64,000 nucleotides of DNA, from assembly GCF_000428825.1 (NCBI RefSeq), contig NZ_AUAR01000008.1:120430-184429 (forward strand). The letters are read 5' to 3'. The stretch's first letter is position 1. Every line of letters begins with the position of its first letter. This document shows, piece by piece, positions 17,020 through 26,466 of the stretch. This DNA is from Desulfomicrobium escambiense DSM 10707 (lineage in GTDB: Bacteria > Desulfobacterota > Desulfovibrionia > Desulfovibrionales > Desulfomicrobiaceae). The position numbers and the translations under genes are program-made. The notes under the pieces are model-generated. The model was not told where the DNA came from. It saw only the letters and a list, made by a program, of their open reading frames with translations, and searched no databases.

Positions 17020-18321
17020 ATGCTGTTCGACGTGTCCAACGAAACAATGCCGCGGGAAGACCTGGAAGCCCTGCAGCTGCGCCGGCTCAAGTCCCTGGTC
17101 GAGAAGGTCTACTACAACGTGCCCTTCTACCAGAACAGGTTCAACGAGATGAACCTGCGTCCCGAGCAGATCCGTTCCCTGAGCGATCTCAAGTATCTGC
17201 CCTTCACCGAGAAGCAGGACCTCCGCAACAACTACCCCTTCGGCCTCTTCGCCGTGCCCCGCGACAACGTCGTGCGCGTGCACGCCTCCTCGGGCACCAC
17301 GGGCAAGGCCACGGTGGTGGGCTACACCCAGCGCGACGTGAACACCTGGGCCGAGCTCATGGCCCGCTCGCTCATGTGCGCCGGGGCCAGCCGCCGCGAT
17401 ATCGTGCACAACGCCTACGGCTACGGCCTCTTCACCGGCGGGCTTGGCATGCACTACGGCGTGGAGCGCCTGGGCGCGACCATCCTGCCCATCTCCGGCG
17501 GCGGCACGCGGCGCCAGGTCATGCTCATGCGCGACTTCGGCTCGACCATCCTCTGCAGCACGCCGTCCTACGCCCTCTTCCTGTACGAATCCATCATCGC
17601 CGCGGGCATGAGCATCGACGACCTGAAACTTCACACGGGCATCTTCGGGGCCGAGCCCTGGAGCGAGAATATGCGCTCGGAGATCGAATCCAAGCTGCGC
17701 ATCAAGGCCCTGGACATCTACGGCCTGTCGGAGATCATGGGACCCGGCGTGGGCATGGAGTGCTGCGACGCCCAGGACGGCCTGCACATCTGGGAGGACC
17801 ATTTCCTCATCGAGATCATCGACCCCGAGACGGGCGAGCAGCTGCCCCTGGGCGAGACGGGCGAACTGGTCATCACCACCCTGACCAAGGAGGCCCAGCC
17901 GCTGATCCGCTACCGCACACGCGACATCACGCGCATCGACGCCATCCCCTGCCGCTGCGGCCGCACCCACCGGCGCATCACCCGCATCCAGGGCCGCAGC
18001 GACGACATGCTCATCATCCGCGGCGTGAACGTGTTCCCGCAACAGATCGAGACCATCCTGCTCGAAACGCAGGGCGTGGCCCCGCACTACCAGCTCATCC
18101 TGACCCGCGAGGGCAGCCTCGACATGCTCGAGGTCAAGGTCGAGGTGGACGAAAAGATGTTCTCGGACGAGATCAAGCATTTACAGCGTATCGAAGCCAA
18201 GATACAAAAGAATATCAAGGAATTTCTCGGCGTCACCGCCAAGGTGACCCTCTCGGAACCGCGGAGCATCGAGCGTTCCGAGGGCAAGGCCAAGCGCATC
18301 ATCGACCTGCGCAACGCGTAA
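17020..18321 (+). CDS. paaK: Phenylacetate-CoA ligase family protein
   Basis: 433 residues from ATG 17020 with GGAGG 9 nt upstream; the frame extends 18 codons further but into the terminator. It is an AMP-forming acyl-CoA ligase of the PaaK type: P-loop-like [51 protein letters not shown] and the YRTRDIT hinge region. The family activates phenylacetate and other aryl acids; in anaerobes such genes sit with indolepyruvate ferredoxin oxidoreductase and work on aryl-pyruvate-derived acids. The following ACT-domain gene and the aromatic leader peptide upstream both point to aromatic amino acid metabolism. Exact substrate unknown. Confidence 0.88.
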   Translation: MLFDVSNETMPREDLEALQLRRLKSLVEKVYYNVPFYQNRFNEMNLRPEQIRSLSDLKYLPFTEKQDLRNNYPFGLFAVPRDNVVRVHASSGTTGKATVVGYTQRDVNTWAELMARSLMCAGASRRDIVHNAYGYGLFTGGLGMHYGVERLGATILPISGGGTRRQVMLMRDFGSTILCSTPSYALFLYESIIAAGMSIDDLKLHTGIFGAEPWSENMRSEIESKLRIKALDIYGLSEIMGPGVGMECCDAQDGLHIWEDHFLIEIIDPETGEQLPLGETGELVITTLTKEAQPLIRYRTRDITRIDAIPCRCGRTHRRITRIQGRSDDMLIIRGVNVFPQQIETILLETQGVAPHYQLILTREGSLDMLEVKVEVDEKMFSDEIKHLQRIEAKIQKNIKEFLGVTAKVTLSEPRSIERSEGKAKRIIDLRNA

Positions 18322-18375
18322 TCAACCGGCCGGCGCGGCCCGCCCCGCGCCCGCAGTCCCCTTTCGGGAGGTACC

Positions 18376-18807
18376 ATGAAAGTTGAACAGATTTCCGTGT
18401 TTCTGGAAAACAGGGCCGGCCGGCTGGCCGAAGTGACCAAGACCCTGGCCGAGAACCAGATCAATATCCGCGCCCTGTCCCTGGCCGACACGTCCGACTT
18501 CGGCATCCTGCGCCTCATCGTCACGGACAACGAGAAGGCCAAGGAGGCCCTGAAGGCCAAAGGCTTCACCGTGGGCCGCACCAACGTCGTGGCCGCGGAG
18601 GTCGGCGACAAGCCCGGCGGGCTGCACGCCATCCTGGAGATGCTCAACGCCGGCGGCGTCAACGTCGAGTACATGTACGCCTTCGTCACCCAGAGCGGCC
18701 GCAACGCCATCCTCATCTTCCGCTTCGACCGCACGGACCAGGCCATCGAGGTGCTGCAGAAGAACAACGTGCGCGTCCTTTCGGGCGAGGAACTCTACTC
18801 GCTCTAG
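18376..18807 (+). CDS. Tandem ACT-domain regulatory protein
   Basis: 143 residues made of two ACT folds (about 3-65 and 70-140): [22 protein letters not shown] opens the first, and [26 protein letters not shown] the second. ACT domains bind amino acids and regulate enzymes. Stand-alone tandem ACT proteins are typically found beside paaK-like and ior genes, and this one lies 54 nt behind paaK, in the same operon, with GGGAGG before its ATG. An aromatic amino acid ligand is a reasonable inference from context. Confidence 0.85.
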   Translation: MKVEQISVFLENRAGRLAEVTKTLAENQINIRALSLADTSDFGILRLIVTDNEKAKEALKAKGFTVGRTNVVAAEVGDKPGGLHAILEMLNAGGVNVEYMYAFVTQSGRNAILIFRFDRTDQAIEVLQKNNVRVLSGEELYSL

Positions 18808-18817
18808 GCGCAGACGA

Positions 18818-18849
18818 CAGAAAGCCCTCGCCGCAGCGGGGGCTTTCTG
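18818..18849 (+). terminator. Terminator-like hairpin after the ACT gene
   Basis: cagaaagccc pairs with gggctttctg around a GC-rich inner loop. The T-run is short (it is in the stem), so efficiency is uncertain. Confidence 0.6.
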
Positions 18850-18996
18850 CATTTCCGGGCCGTCACGCGGCGGTACGACGCAACCCGACCGGAAGTTTCC
18901 CATTATATGGCGTCCGACATTGCCTTGGAAGCGCAGGACGGGTATGACCGAATATCACCGTTTCGACATCTCACATCCGGATACGACGCCCATGCC

Positions 18997-21177
18997 ATGA
19001 AAGACGCACGATACCGCTCACTTTTCCTACGGTCCTTCCTGCTGCTCGCCGTCTATATCGCCGTCATCGCGGCCATGACGATGGCCTGGACCCGCTTCGA
19101 AAACGACAAGACCCTGCAGGCGACGGACCTGCGCCTGAACGCCGCCGCACGTAGCCTCAAGCTCCTCCTGGCCCCGGACTTTCACGACCGGGCGGTGGAC
19201 AACAGCTCCATCGGCTTCGACGAGGAGATGGTCAACCGCGAAAGGTTCAACGCCTTCGCCAAGGCCAACGAGCTGATCTACGTCTACACCCTTGTCATGA
19301 AGGATGACGCCCTCTTCTTCTCCGCCCCGACCGTGACCGAGGAAGAGGCCAAGGAGCGCAAGGTCTGGTACTTCTGCCCGTACGAGGAGGCGCCGCCCGA
19401 GTTCTTCGCGGCCCTGCGCGACGGCACGGACGCATCAGTGTCCTACAAGGACGAGTGGGGCGCTTTCCGGACCACCTGCCTTTACGAAACCAGCCCGACA
19501 GGGAAACCGTACCTGAGCTGCGCCGACATGGAGATCCGCGACCTCTCGCGCATCAACGCCACCCACGCGCTGATCGGCTCCGTTGCCGCCCTGCTCTTTC
19601 TGAGCTTTCTGATTCCGGCCTCGGGAATCATCCGCCGTTTCTACCGCATGCACATCGACGACCTGAACGTCTCGCACAAGGAAACGCGCGTCCATCTGGA
19701 CATGCTCGACACCCTGATCCAGCGGCTGCCCATGGGCCTGATGGTTATCCAGCCCGACAACAGGGTCAGCCTGGTCAACCCTGCCTTCACCGCCCTGACG
19801 GGGTACGAACTGCACGACGTCGGTACCCGCAACGGCTGGTTCCGCAGGGCCTTCCCCGAAATCCCGCTCAGGACGGAGATGCTCAGAATCTATGCCCATC
19901 GCCTCAAAGGCATCGAAGGCCCTGGAACCCTGGGGCCCGTGACGTGCAAGGACGGGTCGATGCGGCTTTTCGAAATGCAGGCCAGACGCCTCGAGGACGG
20001 CCGCGCCCTGGCCATCATGGAGGACGTGACCGAGCGCGTGCAGGCCCAGGAAAAGCTGCGGAGCGACGAAGAGCGCCTACGCCTCATCCTCGACAACCTG
20101 CAGGTCGGCATCGCCGTGGTGGACACCGAAGAACGGCGGGTGAGCTACATCAACCCCAAGCTCATGGACATGACGGGCCGCACGGCCGAGGAACTGGTCG
20201 GCTCAAGCTGCCAGAATCACATCTGTAGCGCCTGCAACGGCACGTGTCCCGTGCTGGACAAGGGCATCCGCCTCATCGGCAGCGAGGTGCATCTCAAGGA
20301 CGCCTCGGGCAGGCCCTTCCACATCCTCAAATCGGCCATCCGGACCGAGATCGGCGGCAGGCCGGTGCTCATCGAGTCCTTCGTGGACATCACCAGGCAG
20401 AAGCTCGTCGAGGAGGAATTGCTCAAGGCCAAGGAGGCCGCCGAGGCGGCGAGCACGGCCAAGTCCGAGTTCCTGGCCGTCATGAGCCACGAAATCCGCA
20501 CGCCGCTGAACGGCATCCTCGGCTCCCTGCAGGTCATCCGCGACGTCAAGCTCGAGGACGCAAGCGACTTCATCACCATGGCCATCGACTCCAGCCGGGG
20601 TCTGCTGACCATCCTGCAGGACGTGCTCGATCTTTCGGCCATGGATACCGGGACGCTCTGCCTCGTTTCGCATCCCTTCGTGACCGCAGAACTCATCCAG
20701 CCCATCCGCAACTCCCTCCAGGAGGAGGCGCAGCGCAAGGGCCTCACGCTGACCGTAACCACGGACCCCGACGTACCGGAGAAACTGACCGGCGACGTCC
20801 GCCGCATCCGGCAGGTCCTCTTCAACCTCGTCGGCAACTCCCTGAAGTTCACGCAGCACGGATCCGTTCGCGTGGAAATCTCCATGCTGCCCCTGCGCAA
20901 CGGCGCGAGGCGCGGCATGGTGCATTTCGCGATCAGCGACACCGGCGTGGGCATCGCCGACGACAAGCTGGCCGCCATTTTCGAACCCTTCACCCAGGCC
21001 GACATGGCCGCAAACCGGGAGTTCGGCGGGACGGGCATGGGACTGGCCATCGTCAAGCGTCTGCTGCGCCTGATGGGTTCGAGCGTGTGCCTGATTTCCG
21101 AACCGGGCCAGGGCAGTGAATTCCACTTCACCCTGCCGCTCGTCCCGGCTCCGGGCGAAGAGGAGGGGCAGGGTTGA
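18997..21177 (+). CDS. Membrane sensor histidine kinase with two PAS domains
   Basis: 726 residues from ATG 18997 (MKDARYRSLFLRSF); an upstream in-frame ATG at 18907 is possible but adds hydrophilic sequence before the first helix. Order: TM1 (about 8-30), a periplasmic sensor of about 160 residues, TM2 (about 190-213), PAS1 (240-345), PAS2 (355-465), HisKA with the phospho-acceptor His498 in VMSHEIRTPLNG, then an HATPase with NLVGNSLKF, DTGVGIAD and GGTGMGLAIV. PAS2 carries a Cys cluster (CQNHICSACNGTC, 405-417) that could bind a metal or sense redox. There is no receiver domain and no adjacent response regulator. Its stop overlaps the TTG start of a radical SAM gene. Confidence 0.88.
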   Translation: MKDARYRSLFLRSFLLLAVYIAVIAAMTMAWTRFENDKTLQATDLRLNAAARSLKLLLAPDFHDRAVDNSSIGFDEEMVNRERFNAFAKANELIYVYTLVMKDDALFFSAPTVTEEEAKERKVWYFCPYEEAPPEFFAALRDGTDASVSYKDEWGAFRTTCLYETSPTGKPYLSCADMEIRDLSRINATHALIGSVAALLFLSFLIPASGIIRRFYRMHIDDLNVSHKETRVHLDMLDTLIQRLPMGLMVIQPDNRVSLVNPAFTALTGYELHDVGTRNGWFRRAFPEIPLRTEMLRIYAHRLKGIEGPGTLGPVTCKDGSMRLFEMQARRLEDGRALAIMEDVTERVQAQEKLRSDEERLRLILDNLQVGIAVVDTEERRVSYINPKLMDMTGRTAEELVGSSCQNHICSACNGTCPVLDKGIRLIGSEVHLKDASGRPFHILKSAIRTEIGGRPVLIESFVDITRQKLVEEELLKAKEAAEAASTAKSEFLAVMSHEIRTPLNGILGSLQVIRDVKLEDASDFITMAIDSSRGLLTILQDVLDLSAMDTGTLCLVSHPFVTAELIQPIRNSLQEEAQRKGLTLTVTTDPDVPEKLTGDVRRIRQVLFNLVGNSLKFTQHGSVRVEISMLPLRNGARRGMVHFAISDTGVGIADDKLAAIFEPFTQADMAANREFGGTGMGLAIVKRLLRLMGSSVCLISEPGQGSEFHFTLPLVPAPGEEEGQG

Positions 21178-22151
21178 CGGCACCCGGACGCCTGCAGCGC
21201 GTCTATGTGGAAATCACCAACGTCTGCAACCTGCGCTGCAGTTTCTGCCCGGGCACAAAACGCGCCGCCGCGTTCATTGCGCCAGCCTTCTTCGGGCGCG
21301 TCATGGAGCAGGTCGCCCCGCTGACCGGCCAGATCTGCCTGCACGTCCTGGGCGAACCCCTCCTGCACCCCCAGTTCCCCGAGATCATGGAACGAAGCGC
21401 CGCGGCCGGCATCGAGGTCAACCTGACCACCAACGGCCTTCTGCTGGACCGACGGGGCGAACTCCTGCTGGCGGCCCCGGCCCTGCGTCAGGTCAACTTC
21501 TCCCTGCAGGCCCTGCGGACCTCTGACGATTTCGACCGGGACGCCCTGGAGCGCATCCTTTCCTTCTGCCTGCAGGCGATGCGGCAGCGGCCCGAACTCT
21601 ACATCAATCTCAGACTCTGGACCCTGGACGACCGGCATGACCCCATGCTGGGCGACTTCAACGCGCCCGTCCTGGACCGCGTCGCGCAGCGCCTGGGCAT
21701 CGCCCTCCCCGCGCCTACTGCCGGACGCAAGAGCCTGCGCCTGACGGGGCGCGTCTACCTCCACGCCGACACGGTCTTCGACTGGCCGGGCGACCTGACC
21801 GGCGAGGCGCAGGCGCAGGGCTTCTGCCACGCCCTGTCAACGCATTGCGCCATCCTGGCCGACGGCACGGTCTGCCCCTGCTGCCTGGACGCCGAAGGCC
21901 GCCTGGCCCTGGGCAACCTGCACGAAGCCCCCCTGGTCGACATCCTGGCCGCGCCGCGGGCCCGCGCCATGCGCCAGGGCTTTGCGCGGGGCGAACTGAC
22001 GGAGGAGGTCTGCCGCCACTGCACCTATTGCCGCAGGTTCCAAAGCAAGGCACAACGGCTGCACGCAACGCACCGCGCCCAACGCAAACACAGTGAAGAA
22101 GCCTCATGGACCATTACAGCCGCTCAGCCCGCAACGCCTTCTCGGGGCTGA
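21174..22151 (+). CDS. Radical SAM protein with SPASM-like C terminus
   Basis: 325 residues from a TTG start at 21174 that overlaps the kinase stop (TTGA). The N-terminal CNLRCSFC (CxxxCxxC) binds the radical SAM [4Fe-4S] cluster, followed by HVLGEPLLHPQF and VNLTTNGLLL typical of this fold. The C-terminal third has a second cysteine set (CHALSTHCAILADGTVCPCC, then CRHCTYC) like SPASM/twitch domains that carry auxiliary clusters. Such proteins modify peptides or act as anaerobic maturases. No precursor peptide was recognised nearby. It overlaps nudC by 46 nt. Function unknown. Confidence 0.82.
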   Translation: MTAPGRLQRVYVEITNVCNLRCSFCPGTKRAAAFIAPAFFGRVMEQVAPLTGQICLHVLGEPLLHPQFPEIMERSAAAGIEVNLTTNGLLLDRRGELLLAAPALRQVNFSLQALRTSDDFDRDALERILSFCLQAMRQRPELYINLRLWTLDDRHDPMLGDFNAPVLDRVAQRLGIALPAPTAGRKSLRLTGRVYLHADTVFDWPGDLTGEAQAQGFCHALSTHCAILADGTVCPCCLDAEGRLALGNLHEAPLVDILAAPRARAMRQGFARGELTEEVCRHCTYCRRFQSKAQRLHATHRAQRKHSEEASWTITAAQPATPSRG

Positions 22152-23038
22152 TCCTGAACCGCAAGCCCGCCCGCCCCGCCGCAGACACCGCCCCAAGCGG
22201 GCGCGAAGCCTTCATCATCGTCAGGGGTGACGAGATCCTCTTCGACGACCGTCTCGGTGAGCCGTTGCTCCTGTCCGCGCGCATGCTTGAAGGATGCGAC
22301 GGCATCCGCCTGGAAACCATGCTCCTGGGCGACGACGGCGAGACAAGCTATTTCGCCGTGAGCATCGACCGCCTGCCCGAACGCACCGCCCGCTGCATCT
22401 CGGGCCTCGGCGTCTTCCAGCCGCTGCGACCCCGGGCGGCGACCCTTGAGCCGCATATGACGGCCCTGCTGGGCTATGCCCGCTCCGTGGCGTCCTGGCA
22501 CAACCAGGCCCGCTTCTGCAGCCTGTGCGGCCACCCCACGACACCCCGCCCATTCTCCCTGGCCCAGGCCTGCACCAACCCGGCCTGCGGCATGGAGCAC
22601 TACCCGCGCGTCAACCCGGCCATGATCGTGCTGGTCCACCACGAGGACGAAAACGGGGACCGATGCCTGCTCGGGCGGCAGGCCGGGTGGAAGCCGCGGG
22701 TCTATTCGGCCGTGTCCGGCTACGTGGAACCCGGCGAAAGCGCCGAAGACACCGTCGTGCGCGAGGTCCTGGAGGAAACGGGCATCCACGTCACGGACAT
22801 CCGCTATTTCTGCTCCCAGCCCTGGCCGTTCTCGAACTCCCTGATGCTCGGGTTCCACGCCAGGGCGACCTCCACCCGCATCCGCCTGAACGACGAGGAA
22901 CTCGAAGACGCGCGCTGGTTCGCCCGCGCCGAGATCCCAGCCCTGCTCGAATCCGGTGTGCTGGCCCTGCCCGCGTCCGAGACCATCTCCCGCCATCTCT
23001 TCGACGCCTGGTACGAGGGCCGCATCCCGGCGCCCTGA
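22106..23038 (+). CDS. nudC: NAD(H) pyrophosphatase NudC
   Basis: 310 residues. The NudC-specific zinc ribbon is present (CSLCGHPT and CTNPACGMEHYPR, about 137-165), then the Nudix box (GYVEPGESAEDT followed by REVLEETGI) and the NudC signature SQPWPFSNSLM. NudC hydrolyses NADH to NMNH and AMP and removes NAD caps from RNA. The start at 22106 lies inside the radical SAM gene, so the two are translationally coupled. The N-terminal domain is divergent, as usual. Confidence 0.92.
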   Translation: MDHYSRSARNAFSGLILNRKPARPAADTAPSGREAFIIVRGDEILFDDRLGEPLLLSARMLEGCDGIRLETMLLGDDGETSYFAVSIDRLPERTARCISGLGVFQPLRPRAATLEPHMTALLGYARSVASWHNQARFCSLCGHPTTPRPFSLAQACTNPACGMEHYPRVNPAMIVLVHHEDENGDRCLLGRQAGWKPRVYSAVSGYVEPGESAEDTVVREVLEETGIHVTDIRYFCSQPWPFSNSLMLGFHARATSTRIRLNDEELEDARWFARAEIPALLESGVLALPASETISRHLFDAWYEGRIPAP

Positions 23039-23148
23039 GGCGGACGGGGACCATTGCGGCCAAGTCGTTGCATCGCCCCCGAGAGTATGATTAAACATGA
23101 TCAGGCGGCCTTGCCGCCTCGTCTCCAACTTCATCACGGAGCATAGAC

Positions 23149-24261
23149 ATGGGCAGACTCGTCCTGGCCGGAGGCGGCCATGCGCACATGACCATCCTGG
23201 CCCACATCCGGGACCTGGTCAGGGACGGCCATGAGGTCGTCGTCATCCAACCTTCCGATTTCCACTACTATTCCGGCATGGGACCGGGCATGCTCGGCCT
23301 GAGCTACTCGCCCGACGACATCCGCTTCGCCACCCGCTACGTGGTCGAACGCCAGGGCGGCTCCTTCGTACGCGCCAAGGTCACGAGCATCGACGCCCAG
23401 GAACGCACCGTGACGACCAACTCGGGCCAGGTCATCGCCTACGACGTGCTGTCCTGCAACGCGGGCAGCTTCATCCCCTTCGACAACATCCACGGCGACA
23501 CGGCGAACGTCTTCACGGTCAAGCCCATCGAACGCCTGCAGGAGGCCCAACGCGCCGTCGTGTCCCTGTGCGCCGCCAGGACCAGGGGGCACGTGGCCGT
23601 GGTCGGTGGCGGGCCGGCCGCCCTGGAGATCGCGGGCAACGTCCGCAGGCTGGCCAGGCACCGCGGGCGTCACGCCCCGCGCATCACCCTCTTCGCCGGC
23701 CGCGGCCTGCTGGGGCGCCTGCCGGACAAGATCCGCGACATGGCCCGACAGTCCCTGAGCGCCCAGGACATCGACATCCGTGAGGACGGCTACGTGCAGG
23801 AGATCCGCGACGGCGCCGTGCTTCAGGGTGGGATGACGCACCGTCCCGACCTCGTCTTCGTGGCCACGGGCGTACGCCCTTCACGCATCTTCGCCGAATC
23901 GGGCCTGCCCACGGGACCCACGGGCGGGCTGCTGGTCAACGAACGTCTGCAGTGCGTCGAGCACCCGGAAATCTTCGGCGGCGGCGACTGCATCGACTTC
24001 GCGCCCCAACCCCTGGACAAGGTCGGCGTATACGCCGTGCGCGAAAACCCCGTCCTGTACCGCAACGTCAGGGCCAGCCTGAACGGCAAGCGGCTCATGG
24101 CCTTCGACCCGGGTGGCAGCTACCTGCTGCTCTTCAACATGGGCGACGATACGGCCATCTTCAGCAAGGGGCCCTTCGCGTTCCGCAACTCCCTGGCCTT
24201 CACGCTCAAGGACTTCATCGATCGGCGCTTCATGCGCCATTTCCAGGCCCTGGAGAAATAG
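23149..24261 (+). CDS. FAD-dependent NAD(P)H oxidoreductase (NDH-2/SelD-associated type)
   Basis: 370 residues. The N-terminal dinucleotide motif is LVLAGGGHAHMTIL, the GGGHAH variant known from the NDH-like domain fused to SelD in some bacteria. A second motif VAVVGGGPAALEIAGNVRR binds NAD(P)H, and the FAD-phosphate segment IFGGGDCIDF is near the C terminus. It resembles type II NADH dehydrogenases and sulfide:quinone oxidoreductases, but conserved redox cysteines of SQR are not obvious. It starts a cluster: 7 nt downstream begins a complete YnjBCD-like ABC importer, so it may act on the imported compound. Confidence 0.8.
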   Translation: MGRLVLAGGGHAHMTILAHIRDLVRDGHEVVVIQPSDFHYYSGMGPGMLGLSYSPDDIRFATRYVVERQGGSFVRAKVTSIDAQERTVTTNSGQVIAYDVLSCNAGSFIPFDNIHGDTANVFTVKPIERLQEAQRAVVSLCAARTRGHVAVVGGGPAALEIAGNVRRLARHRGRHAPRITLFAGRGLLGRLPDKIRDMARQSLSAQDIDIREDGYVQEIRDGAVLQGGMTHRPDLVFVATGVRPSRIFAESGLPTGPTGGLLVNERLQCVEHPEIFGGGDCIDFAPQPLDKVGVYAVRENPVLYRNVRASLNGKRLMAFDPGGSYLLLFNMGDDTAIFSKGPFAFRNSLAFTLKDFIDRRFMRHFQALEK

Positions 24262-24268
24262 CGCTCCC

Positions 24269-25258
24269 ATGCGCCTGGCCATCTCCAACCTGGGCAAGTC
24301 CTTCCAGGGCGTCCCCGTGCTCCGCGACGTCAGCTTCGAGGCGGGGCACGGGGAACTGGTTTCCATCATCGGCCCCTCGGGCGTGGGCAAGACCACCCTG
24401 CTGCACATCATCGCCGGCCTGGAACGGGCGGACCGCGGCCACGTGGCCACGGACCCGCCCGTCACCCGCGAAAGGCCGGCCATCCTCGTCTTCCAGGACT
24501 ACGTCCTGTTCCCGAACATGACCGTGTTCGAGAACGTGGCCTTCGGCCTGCGCGCCCGGCGCCTGCCCCGCGACGAAATCCGCCGGCGCGTCACGGACAT
24601 GCTCGGCTACTTCCGCCTGCAGGCCCGCGCCCGGGCCTACCCGGCCCAGCTCTCGGGCGGCCAGCGGCAGCGCGTGGCCCTGGCCCGGGCCATGGTCGTG
24701 GAACCGGCGCTTCTGCTCCTGGACGAGCCCTTCGCCAACCTCGACCGCAACCTGAAGATGGAGACGGCCCTTTTCATCCGCGCCACCCAGCGGGAATTCT
24801 CGACCACGACCATCAGCGTGACCCACGACCTGGAAGAAGCCCTGGCCATGTCCGACCGCATCGGCATCATGCTGGACGGCCGCCTGCGCCAGTACGCCAG
24901 CCCCCGGGAGGTCTACCTGCGCCCAGCCGACGAGGAGACAGCGCGGTTCCTTGGGCCCGTGAACCGCCTGGAACCGGCCCAGGCCGCCCTTCTGGGCCTG
25001 CCCGCCGAAGCCGCCCTCCTGCGCCCGGAATCCCTGTGCCTGACCGTCGACGACGACGGGCCGGGACGCATCGAGGGCCTCCACTTCGCCGGACATTACA
25101 TCAGCTACCAAGTCAGCCTGCGCGGCGCCGCGTTGACCGTCTACAGCCTCGCCCCGGTGGGCGAGACCGGCCAGCGCGTGCGCGTCGGCCTCTGCGCGCC
25201 GGGCGCCGACCTGCGCACATCCATCGACGACACCACATATCCGACACACGGGAGTTGA
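24269..25258 (+). CDS. YnjD-like ABC transporter ATP-binding protein
   Basis: 329 residues from ATG 24269 just after the oxidoreductase stop; the longer open frame runs back into that gene and is not used. Walker A GPSGVGKTT, VFQDYVLFPNMTVFENV, signature LSGGQRQRVALARAM, Walker B LLLLDEPFANLD and H-loop SVTHDLEEAL are present. The extra 90 C-terminal residues look like a TOBE-type domain, as in spermidine, iron, sulfate or molybdate importers. Partner genes follow immediately. Confidence 0.9.
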   Translation: MRLAISNLGKSFQGVPVLRDVSFEAGHGELVSIIGPSGVGKTTLLHIIAGLERADRGHVATDPPVTRERPAILVFQDYVLFPNMTVFENVAFGLRARRLPRDEIRRRVTDMLGYFRLQARARAYPAQLSGGQRQRVALARAMVVEPALLLLDEPFANLDRNLKMETALFIRATQREFSTTTISVTHDLEEALAMSDRIGIMLDGRLRQYASPREVYLRPADEETARFLGPVNRLEPAQAALLGLPAEAALLRPESLCLTVDDDGPGRIEGLHFAGHYISYQVSLRGAALTVYSLAPVGETGQRVRVGLCAPGADLRTSIDDTTYPTHGS

Positions 25259-25259
25259 C

Positions 25260-26465
25260 ATGCCGCGACATCTGATCCTTGCCCTGCTCTGCCTTCTGTC
25301 CCTGGCCGGGGTTGCCCGCGCCGCCGAGATCGATTCCATGACCCACACCGACATGCTGGCCGCGGCCCGGGGCACCGAGGTGCGCTGGCACATGTGGGGC
25401 GGCGGCGACCAGATCAACGCCTGGGTCGACACCTACGTCGCGGCCGAGGTCGGGAAGCGCTTCGGCATCAAGCTGGTGCGCGTGCCCATGGACGCGTCGG
25501 TCTTCGTCAACAAGCTGCTGACCGAGAAGGCCGCGGGCAAAGGCACGGGAACCATGGACCTGCTCTGGATCAACGGCGAGAATTTCAAGAACGCCCGCCA
25601 GGCCGGCCTGCTTTTCGGCCCGTTCCTGGACCGCATGCCGAATTTCAAGGCATACTACGACCCCGAAGCGTCCCGCTTCGACTTCGGCTTCCCCGTGGAC
25701 GGCTTCGAGGCCCCCTACGGTCGGGCCCAGTTCGTTTTCGAGTACGACAGCGCCAAGATCAAAAACCCGCCGCGCAGCTTCGCCGAACTGAAGGCCTGGA
25801 TTCTGGCCAACCCAGGGCGCTTCACCTACCCCCAGCCGCCTGACTTCACGGGCTCGGCCTTTGTCCGCCAGGTCTTCTACGCGACCACGGGTGGCCACAG
25901 TCAGTACATGCAGGGCCTCGACCCGGCCGTCTACGCCGCAAACGCCCCCAAGACATGGGCCTGGCTGAACGAGGCGGCGCCGGCCCTGTGGCGCCAGGGG
26001 AAGACCTACCCCAAGGACGCCGCCGCCCTGGACACCCTTTTCGCCCGCGGCGAGATCGACATGAGCATGTCCTACCACCCGGCCCACGCCCAGATGAAGA
26101 TTCTGGAGAAGACCTACCCCGACACCGTGCGCACCTTCGTCATGCAGGAGGGAACCATCTCCAACACGCACTTCACGGCCGTGCCCTTCAACGCGCCCAA
26201 CAAGGCCGGGGCCATGGTCGTGGCCGATTTCCTGATGAGCCCCGAAGCCCAGCTGTCCAAATACCTGCCCGCCAACTGGGGCGACCTGCCGGCCCTGGAC
26301 ATGAAGCGCCTCCCGGCCGACATGGCGGCCGCGTTCGCCGCCGTGGACCTCGGCGCGGCCACCCTGCCGGCCGACGCGCTGGCGGCGGCCGCAGTGCCCG
26401 AAATCCCTTCGGAGTATCTGGAGTTGCTGGAAAAAGACTGGGAATCAAACGTCCTGGACCGGTGA
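25260..26465 (+). CDS. YnjB-like ABC transporter substrate-binding protein
   Basis: 401 residues with a Sec signal peptide (LILALLCLLSLAGVARA). The mature protein resembles E. coli YnjB: an early WHMWGGGDQINAWVDTYVA, LLWINGENFKNARQ, and a long C-terminal lobe. It should be a periplasmic receptor with a Type II fold. It begins 1 nt after the ATPase stop and ends 1 nt before the first permease. The YnjB ligand is not established; thiamine-related or anion substrates have been suggested for relatives, but nothing here decides. Confidence 0.85.
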   Translation: MPRHLILALLCLLSLAGVARAAEIDSMTHTDMLAAARGTEVRWHMWGGGDQINAWVDTYVAAEVGKRFGIKLVRVPMDASVFVNKLLTEKAAGKGTGTMDLLWINGENFKNARQAGLLFGPFLDRMPNFKAYYDPEASRFDFGFPVDGFEAPYGRAQFVFEYDSAKIKNPPRSFAELKAWILANPGRFTYPQPPDFTGSAFVRQVFYATTGGHSQYMQGLDPAVYAANAPKTWAWLNEAAPALWRQGKTYPKDAAALDTLFARGEIDMSMSYHPAHAQMKILEKTYPDTVRTFVMQEGTISNTHFTAVPFNAPNKAGAMVVADFLMSPEAQLSKYLPANWGDLPALDMKRLPADMAAAFAAVDLGAATLPADALAAAAVPEIPSEYLELLEKDWESNVLDR

Positions 26466-26466
26466 C

